DNA of 64,000 bases, from contig DOPM01000022.1 of NCBI GenBank assembly GCA_003513495.1, positions 71,782 to 135,781 of the forward strand, read 5' to 3'. The DNA comes from Desulfosporosinus sp. Its GTDB lineage: Bacteria; Bacillota; Desulfitobacteriia; Desulfitobacteriales; Desulfitobacteriaceae. Positions 35,749 through 44,487 of this stretch are shown here, in pieces. Each line of letters opens with the position of its first letter. Within the stretch, counting starts at the first letter, position 1. The translations under genes were made by a program, and so were the position numbers. The notes beneath the pieces were generated by a model, which was given only the letters and a program-made list of their open reading frames with translations, was not told where the DNA came from and searched no databases.

Positions 35749-36906
35749 ATGCAAGAAGCTTATATTATACAAGCTAAACGGACGGCAATTGGAAAATCGG
35801 GAAAAGGTTCCTTGGCCCAAGTTCGTCCGGATGATTTAGGTGCTTACGTTATACAAGATATTCTCAAAAATGTTCCTTCACTTAAAACAAGCGAGATTGA
35901 TGATTGTGTTATTGGCTGTTCTTTTCCAGAAGGTGAACAGGGGATGAATGTAGCTAAAATAATGGCTATGTGCGCCGGTCTCCCCATTGATGTCCCGGGG
36001 GTGACCATTAACCGTTTTTGTTCTTCCGGGCTTCAGGCCATTTCTATGGCAGCTGATCGGATTCGTTTAGGTGAAGCGGATATTATGATCTCAGGCGGAG
36101 TCGAGAGTATGTCTTTGGTTCCAATGGGTGGAGCTAAAGTGGCACCCAATCCCTTTATGATCGAGAATTGCCCTGAAGTGTATCTCTCAATGGGTATTAC
36201 TGCTGAAAACGTGGCCAAAAAATATGAAGTGACTAGAGAACAGCAAGATGCCTTTGCGGTTGCTAGTCATCAAAATGCATGGGCTGCCCAGAGCAGTGGG
36301 CGCTTTGATGAAGAAATTGTGCCGGTGCTTCTTCCAAGTTGGGGAAAACCGGGTGAAAACTGGTTTAATAAAGACGAGGGAATTCGGCCAGAGACTACAT
36401 TGGAATCATTGGCAAAACTCAGACCCGCCTTCTTAAATGGCGGCATGGTAACCGCAGGAAATTCGTCTCAAACCAGTGACGGTGCGGCAATCACACTTCT
36501 TATGTCTGAACGAAAAGTTAAGGAATTGGGCCTTAAACCAATAGCAGTTTGGCGTGGTTTTACAGTCGCAGGGGTTGAACCAGAACTAATGGGCATTGGT
36601 CCGATTAAAGCCATCCCTAAGGTTTTAAAACAAGTTGGGTTAACCCTCGCTGATATCGATCTATTCGAGTTGAATGAGGCTTTTGCTTCTCAATCACTGG
36701 CCATCATTAAGACACTGGACATTGACTTGGCAAAAGTTAATGTTAACGGAGGGGCAATTGCTTTCGGGCATCCACTTGGCTGTACTGGGGCAAAACTCAC
36801 CGCCACTCTGTTGCATGAAATGACAAAGAGAAAATTGAAATACGGCATGGTTACCATGTGCGTTGGTGGCGGCATGGGAGCAGCTGGAGTGTATGAGCTG
36901 CTGTAG
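35749..36906 (+). CDS. fadA: FadA, acetyl-CoA acyltransferase (thiolase), copy 2
   Basis: A 385-residue thiolase, twin of 12580-13737. Active-site motifs are INRFCSSGLQAI, AFGHPLGCTGAK and MCVGGGMGAAG. It starts 11 bp after fadN copy 2; the gap is almost the same as in copy 1, so the fadN-fadA pair was duplicated as a unit. It would cleave acetoacetyl-CoA or longer ketoacyl-CoA to acetyl-CoA at the end of the pathway. There is no fadE twin behind it, and no clear terminator in the next 120 bp. Confidence 0.93.
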   Translation: MQEAYIIQAKRTAIGKSGKGSLAQVRPDDLGAYVIQDILKNVPSLKTSEIDDCVIGCSFPEGEQGMNVAKIMAMCAGLPIDVPGVTINRFCSSGLQAISMAADRIRLGEADIMISGGVESMSLVPMGGAKVAPNPFMIENCPEVYLSMGITAENVAKKYEVTREQQDAFAVASHQNAWAAQSSGRFDEEIVPVLLPSWGKPGENWFNKDEGIRPETTLESLAKLRPAFLNGGMVTAGNSSQTSDGAAITLLMSERKVKELGLKPIAVWRGFTVAGVEPELMGIGPIKAIPKVLKQVGLTLADIDLFELNEAFASQSLAIIKTLDIDLAKVNVNGGAIAFGHPLGCTGAKLTATLLHEMTKRKLKYGMVTMCVGGGMGAAGVYELL

Positions 36907-37030
36907 AATTTTTGAAGTTTTTGAAACTAAGTGGGGAATTAACCTTAGTTTCGGACAAAATTGATCAGGTGAATGAATAAAATCGATAATAATGAAAACA
37001 ATATAAAGCAGAATAAGGAGGTGCTTTATA

Positions 37031-37546
37031 TTGCCAATTCAATTATCGCAAAAGGAAAAAACACTTTTAATGGATCAAAGATCCCATGAGGAAACCTGCA
37101 TCGACAAATACACGAAATATGCGAACCAAGCACAAGATGCTCAGTTGAAACAGCTTTTTAGCTCTTATTCAGCTCAGGAACAAGAACATTTAAACACGAT
37201 CAACCAGATATTGAATGGACAGGTGCCCAGTGTAGGCGGACAACAAGGTCAGGGACAACAGGCTCAGAGTCAACAAGGTCAGGGACAACAAGCCCAGAAC
37301 CAACAGTCAATGACCAGTGGCGCTCCAACGGCAGTACAAGGGAATTATAACAAAGAGGATGCAAAGCTTTGTCAAGACATGCTAATGACAGAAAAGTACG
37401 TCTCCGGTGCCTATGACACTGCGGTCTTTGAATTCAGAGATACTAATGTCCGTCAAGTCCTTAATCATATTCAAAAAGAAGAACAGCAACATGGCGAAGG
37501 AATTTTCCAATACATGCAAGGTCAAGGCATGTATCAAGTTCAATAG
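37031..37546 (+). CDS. CotF-like spore coat protein with Gln-rich repeat
   Basis: A 171-residue ferritin-like helical protein of the coat F family. Two coat-F-like helical halves (LMDQRSHEETCIDKYTKYA, and DAKLCQDMLMTEKYVSGAYD) flank a Q/G-rich linker at about 70-98 made of a repeated 10-residue unit. TTG start behind AAGGAGGTG. It would sit in the spore coat. The linker is encoded by a perfect 20-bp core repeated at 30-bp period. Confidence 0.8.
   Translation: MPIQLSQKEKTLLMDQRSHEETCIDKYTKYANQAQDAQLKQLFSSYSAQEQEHLNTINQILNGQVPSVGGQQGQGQQAQSQQGQGQQAQNQQSMTSGAPTAVQGNYNKEDAKLCQDMLMTEKYVSGAYDTAVFEFRDTNVRQVLNHIQKEEQQHGEGIFQYMQGQGMYQVQ
37241..37300 (+). repeat. 30-bp tandem repeat inside the coat protein gene
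   Basis: CAACAAGGTCAGGGACAACA occurs at 37241 and again at 37271, each followed by a similar 10-bp tail. It codes for the Gln/Gly-rich linker. Confidence 0.75.
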
Positions 37547-37593
37547 TATTTTTTGTGATACTTAGTTAACCAGTTCTATGTTTGTGTTAAAAG

Positions 37594-37630
37594 ACTGTAT
37601 CCTTAATGAAGGGATACAGTTTTCTTTTTT
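37594..37630 (+). terminator. Terminator after the coat protein gene
   Basis: ACTGTATCC pairs with GGATACAGT around CTTAATGAA-like loop, followed by TTTCTTTTTTT. Confidence 0.75.
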
Positions 37631-37750
37631 TACACTTGATACATTTAAGTATATATAGATATTGTAAGCTACATATACAAAGTTATTTGCTTGTAGCCCA
37701 GACAAATTTAAATAAAGGTATTGAATAAATAATATCATAAGATATAATGT

Positions 37751-37774
37751 ACATATGAACATATAGACATATGT
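37751..37774. promoter_or_regulatory. ArsR/SmtB-type operator before cadC
   Basis: ACATATGAACATATAGACATATGT has ACATATG and CATATGT arms with further symmetry inside, typical of CadC/SmtB operators. It lies 17 bp before the cadC start. Confidence 0.6.
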
Positions 37775-37790
37775 TGGGGGGAGAATTATC

Positions 37791-38174
37791 ATGGCTGGCA
37801 AGAAAGAGGAATTTGAGAACAACCCTGTTTGCGAGATCTTGTGCGTCCATACTGATTTGATTGAATCAGTTCGTGAAACACTCATTCCAGGGGGACAGGT
37901 CCATCAATTGGCGGAGTTGTTTAAAACCCTTGGAGATCCGACACGGGTACGAATTATGGATGCTTTAGCAAAAAATGAATTTTGCGTATGTGACTTAGCA
38001 GAACTATTGGAATTGAGTCAATCTGCTACATCCCATCAATTAAGAGTTCTTCGGAGTAACGATCTCGTAAAATATCGTAGGGAGGGAAAGATGGTTTATT
38101 ACTCGTTAGATGACGAGCATGTATTGGCACTTTACCGTGAGGGCCTAGAGCACATTTCGGAGGGGCGTGGCTAG
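37791..38174 (+). CDS. cadC: CadC-type ArsR-family metal-responsive repressor
   Basis: A 127-residue winged-helix repressor. The N-terminal CEILC and the alpha-3 FCVCD motifs match the four Cys of the CadC Cd/Pb site. A C-terminal DDEHVLALYREGLEH segment matches the alpha-5 zinc site. The recognition helix is LSQSATSHQLRVLR. It would release the operator at 37751 when Cd, Pb or Zn bind, allowing expression of the efflux ATPase 96 bp downstream. Confidence 0.85.
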   Translation: MAGKKEEFENNPVCEILCVHTDLIESVRETLIPGGQVHQLAELFKTLGDPTRVRIMDALAKNEFCVCDLAELLELSQSATSHQLRVLRSNDLVKYRREGKMVYYSLDDEHVLALYREGLEHISEGRG

Positions 38175-38270
38175 AAAACCTAAATATTATTGGAATACAC
38201 GAACTAAGGACTTCGAACCGCGACATCGTGGTGACTAACTATATAGATAATTGGTTTGGAGGAGAAAAGA

Positions 38271-40424
38271 ATGAGTCTAGAACAACGAAGCCAAGAACGG
38301 ATTAAGTATCGGTTAGAAGGATTAACTTGTGCAAATTGTGCTATTAAGATTGAAAAAGCCTTTTGTTCTGAAGAAATGATTGGAGAAACTTCCCTGAATT
38401 TTGCCACTCAAACGGTCTATTTGCCTCCAAAAGCCTTAGAAATTGCCCAACGTATTGTTGATCGAATTGAGCCAGGTGTCATATTAAAACCAATAAACCA
38501 ACTAGGTAAGAATCTACATCAACAACAGGAAAGCTCCTTAGACACTATATGGCAAAAAGTTCGTATGCTTGTTGCTAGTTCACTCCTCGCTATAGGACTT
38601 TTATTACCCATACTTGGGATAAATCTCTCTTTGGTCTTAGAATATACAATCTTTCTGACTGCTTATGTACTTGTAGGATATGAAGTCTTATACACAGCTT
38701 TTCGTAATATGACTAGAGGAGCATTGTTTGATGAAAATTTTCTAATGTCCTTAGGTACAATTGGAGCAATTGCCATTAATCAATTACCCGAAGCGGTTGG
38801 GGTTATGTTATTTTACACTGTTGGAGAATACATTCAAGGTTTGGCGGTTCATCGTTCTCGGAACTCGATTCAGGCCTTAATGGACATTCGACCAGATTAT
38901 GCGAATCTCGTTCATCAATTAGACGTGATAAAGGTCTCCCCTGAAGATGTCCAGGTTGGACAATTAATTTTGGTACGCCCTGGTGAAAAAGTTCCGCTGG
39001 ATGGGGAAGTGGTTAAGGGATCTTCCTTCGTAGATACTTCAGCTTTGACTGGAGAATCTGTTCCCCGAAAGATTGAAGTCGGGGATAGCATATTATCCGG
39101 TATGGTTAATTCAAGTGGTTTGCTTACAATTAAAGTTACCCGACCTTATGCGGAGTCCTCAGTCCAGAAGATTCTTGATCTGGTGGAAAACGCCAGCGCA
39201 CGCAAAGCGCCCACAGAAAAGTTTATTACTACATTTTCGCGTTATTACACACCTGCAGTAGTGGTGATTGCTTTAGGAATTGCTATTGTTCCTCCTCTGC
39301 TTGGTGCGGGTTCGTTCAGTGAATGGATTTATCGTGCCTTAACAATTCTCGTTATTTCCTGCCCTTGTGCTTTAGTGATCTCAGTTCCCTTGGGGTATTT
39401 CGGCGGGATCGGGGGAGCGTCTAGACACGGTATACTTGTTAAAGGCGCGAACTTTCTTGAAGCACTGACCAAGGTGAAGACGGTTGTTTTTGATAAGACA
39501 GGGACACTAACCCAAGGAGTTTTCGAAGTTGTAAAACTAAGCCCGGCGAAGGGATTTAGCCCCGAATTTCTGATGGAAATTGCGGCTACTGCGGAATTTC
39601 ACTCTAGTCATCCAATTGCCAAATCCATTCGTGACAGTTACGAATTAGCCATAGAACCAGGAACCCTTGAAGATTATAAGGAAATTAGCGGGAAGGGAGT
39701 CCAAGCCAAGATCAAAGGGCTTGATGTTTTAGTAGGAAAGGCCGCTCTATTAACAGAAGCCGGAATTTTGATTCCTGATACTAAGGATAGTAGTCATACT
39801 GGAACTTTGGTTCATGCAGCGGTTTCAGGGGAATATGCCGGTTATATTCTCATAGCGGATCGTCTAAAATCTGGTGCAAAAGAAACTATTAAAGCTTTAG
39901 AGAGCTCTGGTATTAAAACCGTTATGCTAACAGGGGATCTTCATGCGGTCGCCCAGAATGTGGCTAAAGATTTAGGGATATCCGAATTCTATGCGGATTT
40001 ACTACCCCAAGATAAGGTCGCTTGGTTGGAAAGGCTGATGGCAGAAAAGGACCATAAACAAAAAGTGATCTTTGTAGGGGACGGAATTAATGATGCTCCA
40101 GTGCTTACACGAGCCGATGTAGGGATAGCAATGGGGGGATTAGGATCAGATGCAGCCATCGAAGCCGCAGATGTAGTTCTCATGGAAGACCAACCAGCGA
40201 AACTCCTTACAGCAATCAATATCGCTGGTTTTACCAAGAAGATCATTTGGCAGAACATTTTCTTTGCGTTAGGGATTAAGCTAGGCTTTGTTTTCTTAGG
40301 AGCGCTAGGAATAGCTACTATGTGGGAAGCGGTATTTGCTGATGTTGGAGTAGCCCTTTTAGCAGTATTGAATGCAACACGAGTGAGGCAGTATACTAGC
40401 GGTCCAACCACAAATAAGATTTAA
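38271..40424 (+). CDS. cadA: CadA/ZntA-type P1B ATPase (Cd/Zn/Pb efflux)
   Basis: A 717-residue heavy-metal ATPase with one N-terminal HMA domain (LTCANCAIKIEKAF), membrane helices, the phosphatase motif TGES, the transmembrane metal site SCPCAL, the phosphorylation motif DKTGTLT, the SSHPIAKS motif and GDGINDAP. CPC with a CadC-type regulator upstream points to divalent soft metals. The frame opens at TTG 38256, but ATG 38271 behind GGAGGAG is the real start. Confidence 0.92.
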   Translation: MSLEQRSQERIKYRLEGLTCANCAIKIEKAFCSEEMIGETSLNFATQTVYLPPKALEIAQRIVDRIEPGVILKPINQLGKNLHQQQESSLDTIWQKVRMLVASSLLAIGLLLPILGINLSLVLEYTIFLTAYVLVGYEVLYTAFRNMTRGALFDENFLMSLGTIGAIAINQLPEAVGVMLFYTVGEYIQGLAVHRSRNSIQALMDIRPDYANLVHQLDVIKVSPEDVQVGQLILVRPGEKVPLDGEVVKGSSFVDTSALTGESVPRKIEVGDSILSGMVNSSGLLTIKVTRPYAESSVQKILDLVENASARKAPTEKFITTFSRYYTPAVVVIALGIAIVPPLLGAGSFSEWIYRALTILVISCPCALVISVPLGYFGGIGGASRHGILVKGANFLEALTKVKTVVFDKTGTLTQGVFEVVKLSPAKGFSPEFLMEIAATAEFHSSHPIAKSIRDSYELAIEPGTLEDYKEISGKGVQAKIKGLDVLVGKAALLTEAGILIPDTKDSSHTGTLVHAAVSGEYAGYILIADRLKSGAKETIKALESSGIKTVMLTGDLHAVAQNVAKDLGISEFYADLLPQDKVAWLERLMAEKDHKQKVIFVGDGINDAPVLTRADVGIAMGGLGSDAAIEAADVVLMEDQPAKLLTAINIAGFTKKIIWQNIFFALGIKLGFVFLGALGIATMWEAVFADVGVALLAVLNATRVRQYTSGPTTNKI

Positions 40425-40457
40425 ACTATTTGCTTTTAATAATAGGGGGCAAGTTTC

Positions 40458-41066
40458 TTGTTAGATGTGAAAAATAGTCTTTCTCTACTCTTGTTTCTAA
40501 TATTTATAATTTCTTATCTAGGGAAATTAATTATTCTTAAAAAGAAGCACAAAATTCAAGCTAACGTTCTCACAAAGGGAAAAACGGATCTTCAAATAAG
40601 AAGATCCGAAGTATTTGTCAAATTTACCACGTTTATTTGGGGTGTAATGTGGTTTTTACTTTCCATATTAGAACCGATGATTGCTCATTGGTTCGTTCCC
40701 ATTGTGGAAAATGCTTATTTGAGTAGTTTAGGCATTTTGACTATGGCGTTGGGTTTAGCAATTTTTATTGTGGCAATGATTTCGATGAAAACATCTTGGC
40801 GAGTAGGTATCGATAAACAAACCCAATCATCGCTGGTAACTGAAGGAATCTATAAGTTTACAAGAAATCCTGCTTTTCTAGGATTTGACTTGATGTTCAT
40901 TGGGCTTTTTGTCACTTATCCCAATATCTTAACCCTAGGTATAGCCGTTCTTAACATTTTGGCAATTCATTATTTAATATTACAAGAAGAAGAACATCTA
41001 AAAACTACTTTTCATGAAGACTATTTAAAGTATTTCGGTAGTACGAGAAGATACTTTATTTTTTAG
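40458..41066 (+). CDS. Isoprenylcysteine carboxyl methyltransferase-like membrane protein
   Basis: A 202-residue protein with about five membrane helices. The C-terminal part reads LVTEGIYKFTRNPAFLGFDL and ends EEEHLKTTFHEDYLKYFGS, the ICMT/PEMT pattern with the HPxxxG-like SAM segment. Such proteins methylate lipids or small molecules; in bacteria the substrate is usually unknown. TTG start with AGGGGGC upstream. It follows cadA by 33 bp and may be cotranscribed with it. Confidence 0.75.
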   Translation: MLDVKNSLSLLLFLIFIISYLGKLIILKKKHKIQANVLTKGKTDLQIRRSEVFVKFTTFIWGVMWFLLSILEPMIAHWFVPIVENAYLSSLGILTMALGLAIFIVAMISMKTSWRVGIDKQTQSSLVTEGIYKFTRNPAFLGFDLMFIGLFVTYPNILTLGIAVLNILAIHYLILQEEEHLKTTFHEDYLKYFGSTRRYFIF

Positions 41067-41215
41067 TGAGGCTTGAGATTTCAACCTTCTACCGGAGGCA
41101 TTCAATATTTGAGTCCGCCATGTTTAACTTTGGCTGATGAGTTCACTATCACGGGTTTAGATTTTCAGCATAAAATGGAGTGCAATTTGTTTGATCGAAA
41201 AAGGAGGCATTCTAT

Positions 41216-41533
41216 ATGTATGCACACGTAAAATCTGATCCCGCTCATAATCATGGGAGTGTTACGCATACTTCCTGTGATGATGGACACGCACATCAAT
41301 GTCTTGATGTTACTGGGCCTGCCGTGCCGACGACAAATGGAAGTCATGTCCACCACTCTGAAGGTTGGGTAGTATTTGAAGACGGACATTCGCACTATTA
41401 TAAAGCAGTTTCAGGGCCTGCGCTTCCGATACTGAATAACTACCATGTTCATAACTGGGATTTCTATACGACTATAGATGATAGACATCGTCATCGTGTA
41501 AGTGGTCCAGATATGCCTGCACCAGGAGTCTAA
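41216..41533 (+). CDS. YmaF-family histidine-rich protein
   Basis: A 105-residue protein of the YmaF family: three repeats of a pattern with H-x-H and a G-P-A/G-P-D segment (SHVHHSEGW, GHSHYYKAVSGPALP, RHRHRVSGPDMP). It has no signal peptide. The His content and the nearby Cd/Zn and Cu genes suggest metal binding, which is unproven. ATG behind AAAAAGGAGG. Confidence 0.8.
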   Translation: MYAHVKSDPAHNHGSVTHTSCDDGHAHQCLDVTGPAVPTTNGSHVHHSEGWVVFEDGHSHYYKAVSGPALPILNNYHVHNWDFYTTIDDRHRHRVSGPDMPAPGV

Positions 41534-41673
41534 TTCTCTTTAGGTCGAAAAATATTTGTTGAATGCTAAGTGTTTCTCGTCTATGATATGAGTAGGGTCA
41601 GTAAAGATTTCAAGGAAAGTTATTAGATGCTGACATAGATGAAAAAATTCTTGCGTTTAACCAGGGGGTTATT

Positions 41674-42114
41674 ATGATACATTGTTCATCAATAGGGAAA
41701 ACGGCCCTACTCATTGCCATGGCTGAAGGAAGTGAAACTGACGACTGTGTTTCTCGTGCTCGAGAAAAGGGCTTTAATGTGGTGACGGGTAAGGTTGGCT
41801 CTATGGATGTGCAAAAGATCATTGCGGCGGTTGAAACAGCGGCTAAACGTCAGGGTCTAACCGATGATAGTTATAGATCTCAACATGCCCTCTATCACGC
41901 AATTCTTGATGCTTTGCAAGGGTTAGGTCGAGGGCCACTGCAACTGGGAAATATTTTACGTACGGTTGGGCTTCGATTTGCGATTGTTAAAGGACCTCGC
42001 ACTCTGGAGGATTCTGATGACCTTTGGATTGCAGTCAGCATGTACGGGATGATTGGTGCTCCTATTAAAGGACATGAACATGAGGTTTGTGGTTTAGGTA
42101 TAAATCATTTGTAA
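41674..42114 (+). CDS. hutP: HutP, hut operon RNA-binding antiterminator
   Basis: A 146-residue protein that lines up with Bacillus HutP, especially GKVGSMDVQKIIAAVETAAK, SQHALYHAILDALQG, LRTVGLRFAIVKG and the C-terminal GAPIKGHEHEVCGLGINHL. HutP binds L-histidine and Mg2+ and then UAG-type triplets in the hut leader RNA, which prevents a terminator. The histidines of the metal/His site (SQHALYH and GHEHE) are present. It lies directly upstream of a strong terminator and hutH, the same order as in Bacillus. Confidence 0.88.
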   Translation: MIHCSSIGKTALLIAMAEGSETDDCVSRAREKGFNVVTGKVGSMDVQKIIAAVETAAKRQGLTDDSYRSQHALYHAILDALQGLGRGPLQLGNILRTVGLRFAIVKGPRTLEDSDDLWIAVSMYGMIGAPIKGHEHEVCGLGINHL

Positions 42115-42156
42115 AAGCGTCTGAAGAAATTATTAAATATCTGAAACGTATTAATT

Positions 42157-42250
42157 TAGAAAATAGCAATAAAATAGGGTTATGCTCAGAGTTATTAGAT
42201 ATTTGAGGGCTAAGCTATAGACGAAAGTTTATGGCTTAATCCTCTTTTTT
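42157..42250 (+). promoter_or_regulatory. HutP-controlled terminator region before hutH
   Basis: UAG triplets occur at 42157, 42164 and 42175 (spacers 4 and 8 nt) and at 42196, the last 4 nt after a GAG. They lead into a strong terminator hairpin: an 18-nt arm from 42205 pairs with 42227-42244 around GAAA, followed by TTTTTT. hutH starts 25 bp after the T-run. This is the layout of the Bacillus hut antitermination site. Confidence 0.7.
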
Positions 42251-42275
42251 CATTTGCATAGAAGGAGGCCGAAAT

Positions 42276-43835
42276 ATGAGTGTCGTATTAGCAGAAAAAT
42301 CTAGAGTTACCTTGGATGGAGAAACCCTTACCTTAGAGCAAGTGGTGGCGGTTGCAAGGTATGGTGCCAAGGTGGAATTGCACCCTATGGCTAAGGAAAA
42401 AGTCTTAAGATCCAGAGAATATGTGGATCAATTAATTGAAGGGAACCGCACGGTTTATGGAATCACCACAGGCTTCGGTAAGTTTAGCGATGTCCTAATT
42501 TCCAAAGATGATGCCAAAACGTTGCAACGTAACCTTATCATGAGCCATGCAACGGGTGTTGGAGAGGCTCTATCACCAGAAATTGTAAGGGTTATTTTGT
42601 TGCTTAGAGCAAATGCCTTAGCAAAAGGATTTTCTGGGATTCGACTATCAACTCTCCAGACATTAATAAATGTTCTGAATGCAGGAATCGTACCTTTTAT
42701 ACCAGAGAAAGGGTCGCTTGGAGCAAGTGGAGATTTAGCGCCTTTGTCCCATATGGTACTGGTTTTATTGGGTGAGGGGGAAGCGTTTTATAAAGAACGA
42801 CGCATGAGTGGGCGGGAAGCTCTCGCACAAGCGAGCATAGAGCCAGTGGTTCTGGAAGGAAAGGAGGGGCTCGCTCTTATTAACGGGACTCAGGTTATGA
42901 CAGCCATTGCGGCTTTGGCAGTCTGGGATGCTGAAATTCTATGTGAATCAGCAAATATTACAGCAGCATTGACTCTTGAAGCGCTTGAGGGAATTCTAAA
43001 TGCCTTTGATCCCAAAATCCATGCTGTACGTCCTCACCCCGGGCAAATGGATGTGGCGAAACATATTCGCCATCTTACAGAGGGCAGCACCTTTGCAGCA
43101 GATCAACAACACCCTAGGGTGCAAGATGCCTATGCACTTCGCTGTGTTGCCCAAGTCCATGGTCCATCAAAAGAGGCAGTTGCTTACGTGAAAAAAGTTG
43201 TAGAAATCGAGATAAATTCTGCCACGGATAATCCTTTAATCTTTCCTGAAGAAGACGCAGTGCTCTCGGGTGGGAATTTCCACGGTCAACCCATTGCCTT
43301 GGCTATGGACTTTCTTGGGATAGCGATGGCGGAGCTTGCCAATATTGCTGAACGACGCTTGGAGCGTCTGGTTAATCCGAGCTTAAGCGGGCTGCCCGCG
43401 TTTTTAACTCCCAATGGGGGGTTAAATTCAGGCTTTATGATTGTGCAGTATTCTGCGGCTTCATTGGTTTCCGAAAACAAAGTTTTAGCCCATCCAGCAA
43501 GTGTGGATTCGATCCCCTCTTCGGCCAACCAAGAGGATCATGTAAGTATGGGAACAATAGCAGCACGTAAGGCCCGAACCATCATAGAGAACACTGGTCA
43601 TGTATTGGGAATGGAATTATTGGCGGCATGTCAGGGTTTGGATTTAAGAACCGGAAAAGAGGAGCGACAGTTTGGAAAGGGAAGTGAGGCCGCTTATCGG
43701 CTTCTGCGTACAAAAGTGACCCCACTTGGTGAAGATCGTGTTATGTATACGGATATTAACATTGCCAAAGAGTTAATCTCTTCAGGAAAGATAGCGAACG
43801 CTGTACGGTTTGAATTTGCACGAAATGCACATTAA
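42276..43835 (+). CDS. hutH: Histidine ammonia-lyase
   Basis: A 519-residue lyase that removes ammonia from L-histidine to make urocanate. The MIO prosthetic group forms from Ala-Ser-Gly at 150-152 (GSLGASGDLAPLSHM). YGITTGFGKF and the NATDNPL-like SATDNPLIF segment are also conserved. ATG with AAGGAGG. No hutU, hutI or hutG follows in the window, so histidine breakdown continues with genes elsewhere. Expression is probably HutP-dependent through the leader just upstream. Confidence 0.93.
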   Translation: MSVVLAEKSRVTLDGETLTLEQVVAVARYGAKVELHPMAKEKVLRSREYVDQLIEGNRTVYGITTGFGKFSDVLISKDDAKTLQRNLIMSHATGVGEALSPEIVRVILLLRANALAKGFSGIRLSTLQTLINVLNAGIVPFIPEKGSLGASGDLAPLSHMVLVLLGEGEAFYKERRMSGREALAQASIEPVVLEGKEGLALINGTQVMTAIAALAVWDAEILCESANITAALTLEALEGILNAFDPKIHAVRPHPGQMDVAKHIRHLTEGSTFAADQQHPRVQDAYALRCVAQVHGPSKEAVAYVKKVVEIEINSATDNPLIFPEEDAVLSGGNFHGQPIALAMDFLGIAMAELANIAERRLERLVNPSLSGLPAFLTPNGGLNSGFMIVQYSAASLVSENKVLAHPASVDSIPSSANQEDHVSMGTIAARKARTIIENTGHVLGMELLAACQGLDLRTGKEERQFGKGSEAAYRLLRTKVTPLGEDRVMYTDINIAKELISSGKIANAVRFEFARNAH

Positions 43836-43876
43836 TCCTGTGATGGGTAAATCAAGTTTATATAACTAATTAATGG

Positions 43877-43925
43877 GCGCTCCTTAAAGGTCATATGCAA
43901 TAACCTTATGCCTTTTAGGGAGCGC
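43877..43925 (+). terminator. Terminator after hutH
   Basis: GCGCTCCTTAAAGG pairs with CCTTTTAGGGAGCGC, followed by ATATTTTGT. Confidence 0.7.
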
Positions 43926-44063
43926 ATATTTTGTCATCCATTTAATGGTTAGAGATTCATGAAAACACAATTATTAGGATAGTAAAATACTTAATGAGAA
44001 ACGTATCAATGTTTAGTTTTATCGGAAATACTACTAAAGCAATACTTTGTGAAGAATAGTCAA

Positions 44064-44094
44064 TTGACATATGGTATAGGGGGGTATACTATAT
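44064..44094. promoter_or_regulatory. csoR promoter with overlapping CsoR operator
   Basis: A TTGACA -35 (44064) and a TACTAT -10 (44087), 17 bp apart, enclose ATATGGTATA-GGGGGG-TATACTATAT (44069-44094), an inverted repeat around a G-run as in CsoR operators. Repression by promoter occlusion is the natural reading. Confidence 0.7.
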
Positions 44095-44111
44095 GTTTAG
44101 AGGTGATGAGA

Positions 44112-44456
44112 ATGACGTTTGACGAAAAGCAGGTAGATACGTGCTCGGTCTGTGGGAGTGAAGTGACGGAGCCAGGAGATCGAAAGAGCCATCATGACGA
44201 TAAAACGATTAAAGAACTAATAACTCGAATGAATCGTATTGAAGGTCAAATTCGTGGTATTAAAGGTATGATCGAACGACATGTTTATTGCGACGATATC
44301 TTAAATCAGATCTCTTCTGCTCAATCCGCCCTAGATGGGGCTTCACGATTGTTGCTAGAAAAACATATGAAATCATGTATTAAAGAGCGGCTTCAAAGGG
44401 ATGATGATCAGGTCGTTGATGAGGTCCTGAAGACAATCTTTCGCATGATTAGATAG
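44112..44456 (+). CDS. csoR: CsoR-family copper-sensing repressor
   Basis: A 114-residue helical DUF156 protein. The Cu(I) ligands are the Cys of HVYCDDIL, the His of LLEKHMKSC and the Cys in the same segment, the C-H-C set of CsoR. The core RMNRIEGQIRGIKGMIE is highly typical. The N-terminus has an extra CSVCG pair. The longer frame starts at 44049 inside the operator; ATG 44112 behind GAGGTGATG fits. It controls itself and copA, which follows by 31 bp. Confidence 0.88.
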   Translation: MTFDEKQVDTCSVCGSEVTEPGDRKSHHDDKTIKELITRMNRIEGQIRGIKGMIERHVYCDDILNQISSAQSALDGASRLLLEKHMKSCIKERLQRDDDQVVDEVLKTIFRMIR

Positions 44457-44487
44457 TGTAGGGATCTTAACTGGGGGATAAAAGAAA

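Noticed and set aside
36970..36987. TGAATGAATA followed by AAATCGAT as a second FadR operator
   Set aside because: Only the left half fits the consensus; the right half does not, and the next gene is a spore coat protein.
41674..42114. A chorismate mutase-like (AroH) protein
   Set aside because: The length is similar, but the segments GKVGSMD, HALYHA and GAPIKG...GINH are those of HutP, and hutH follows.
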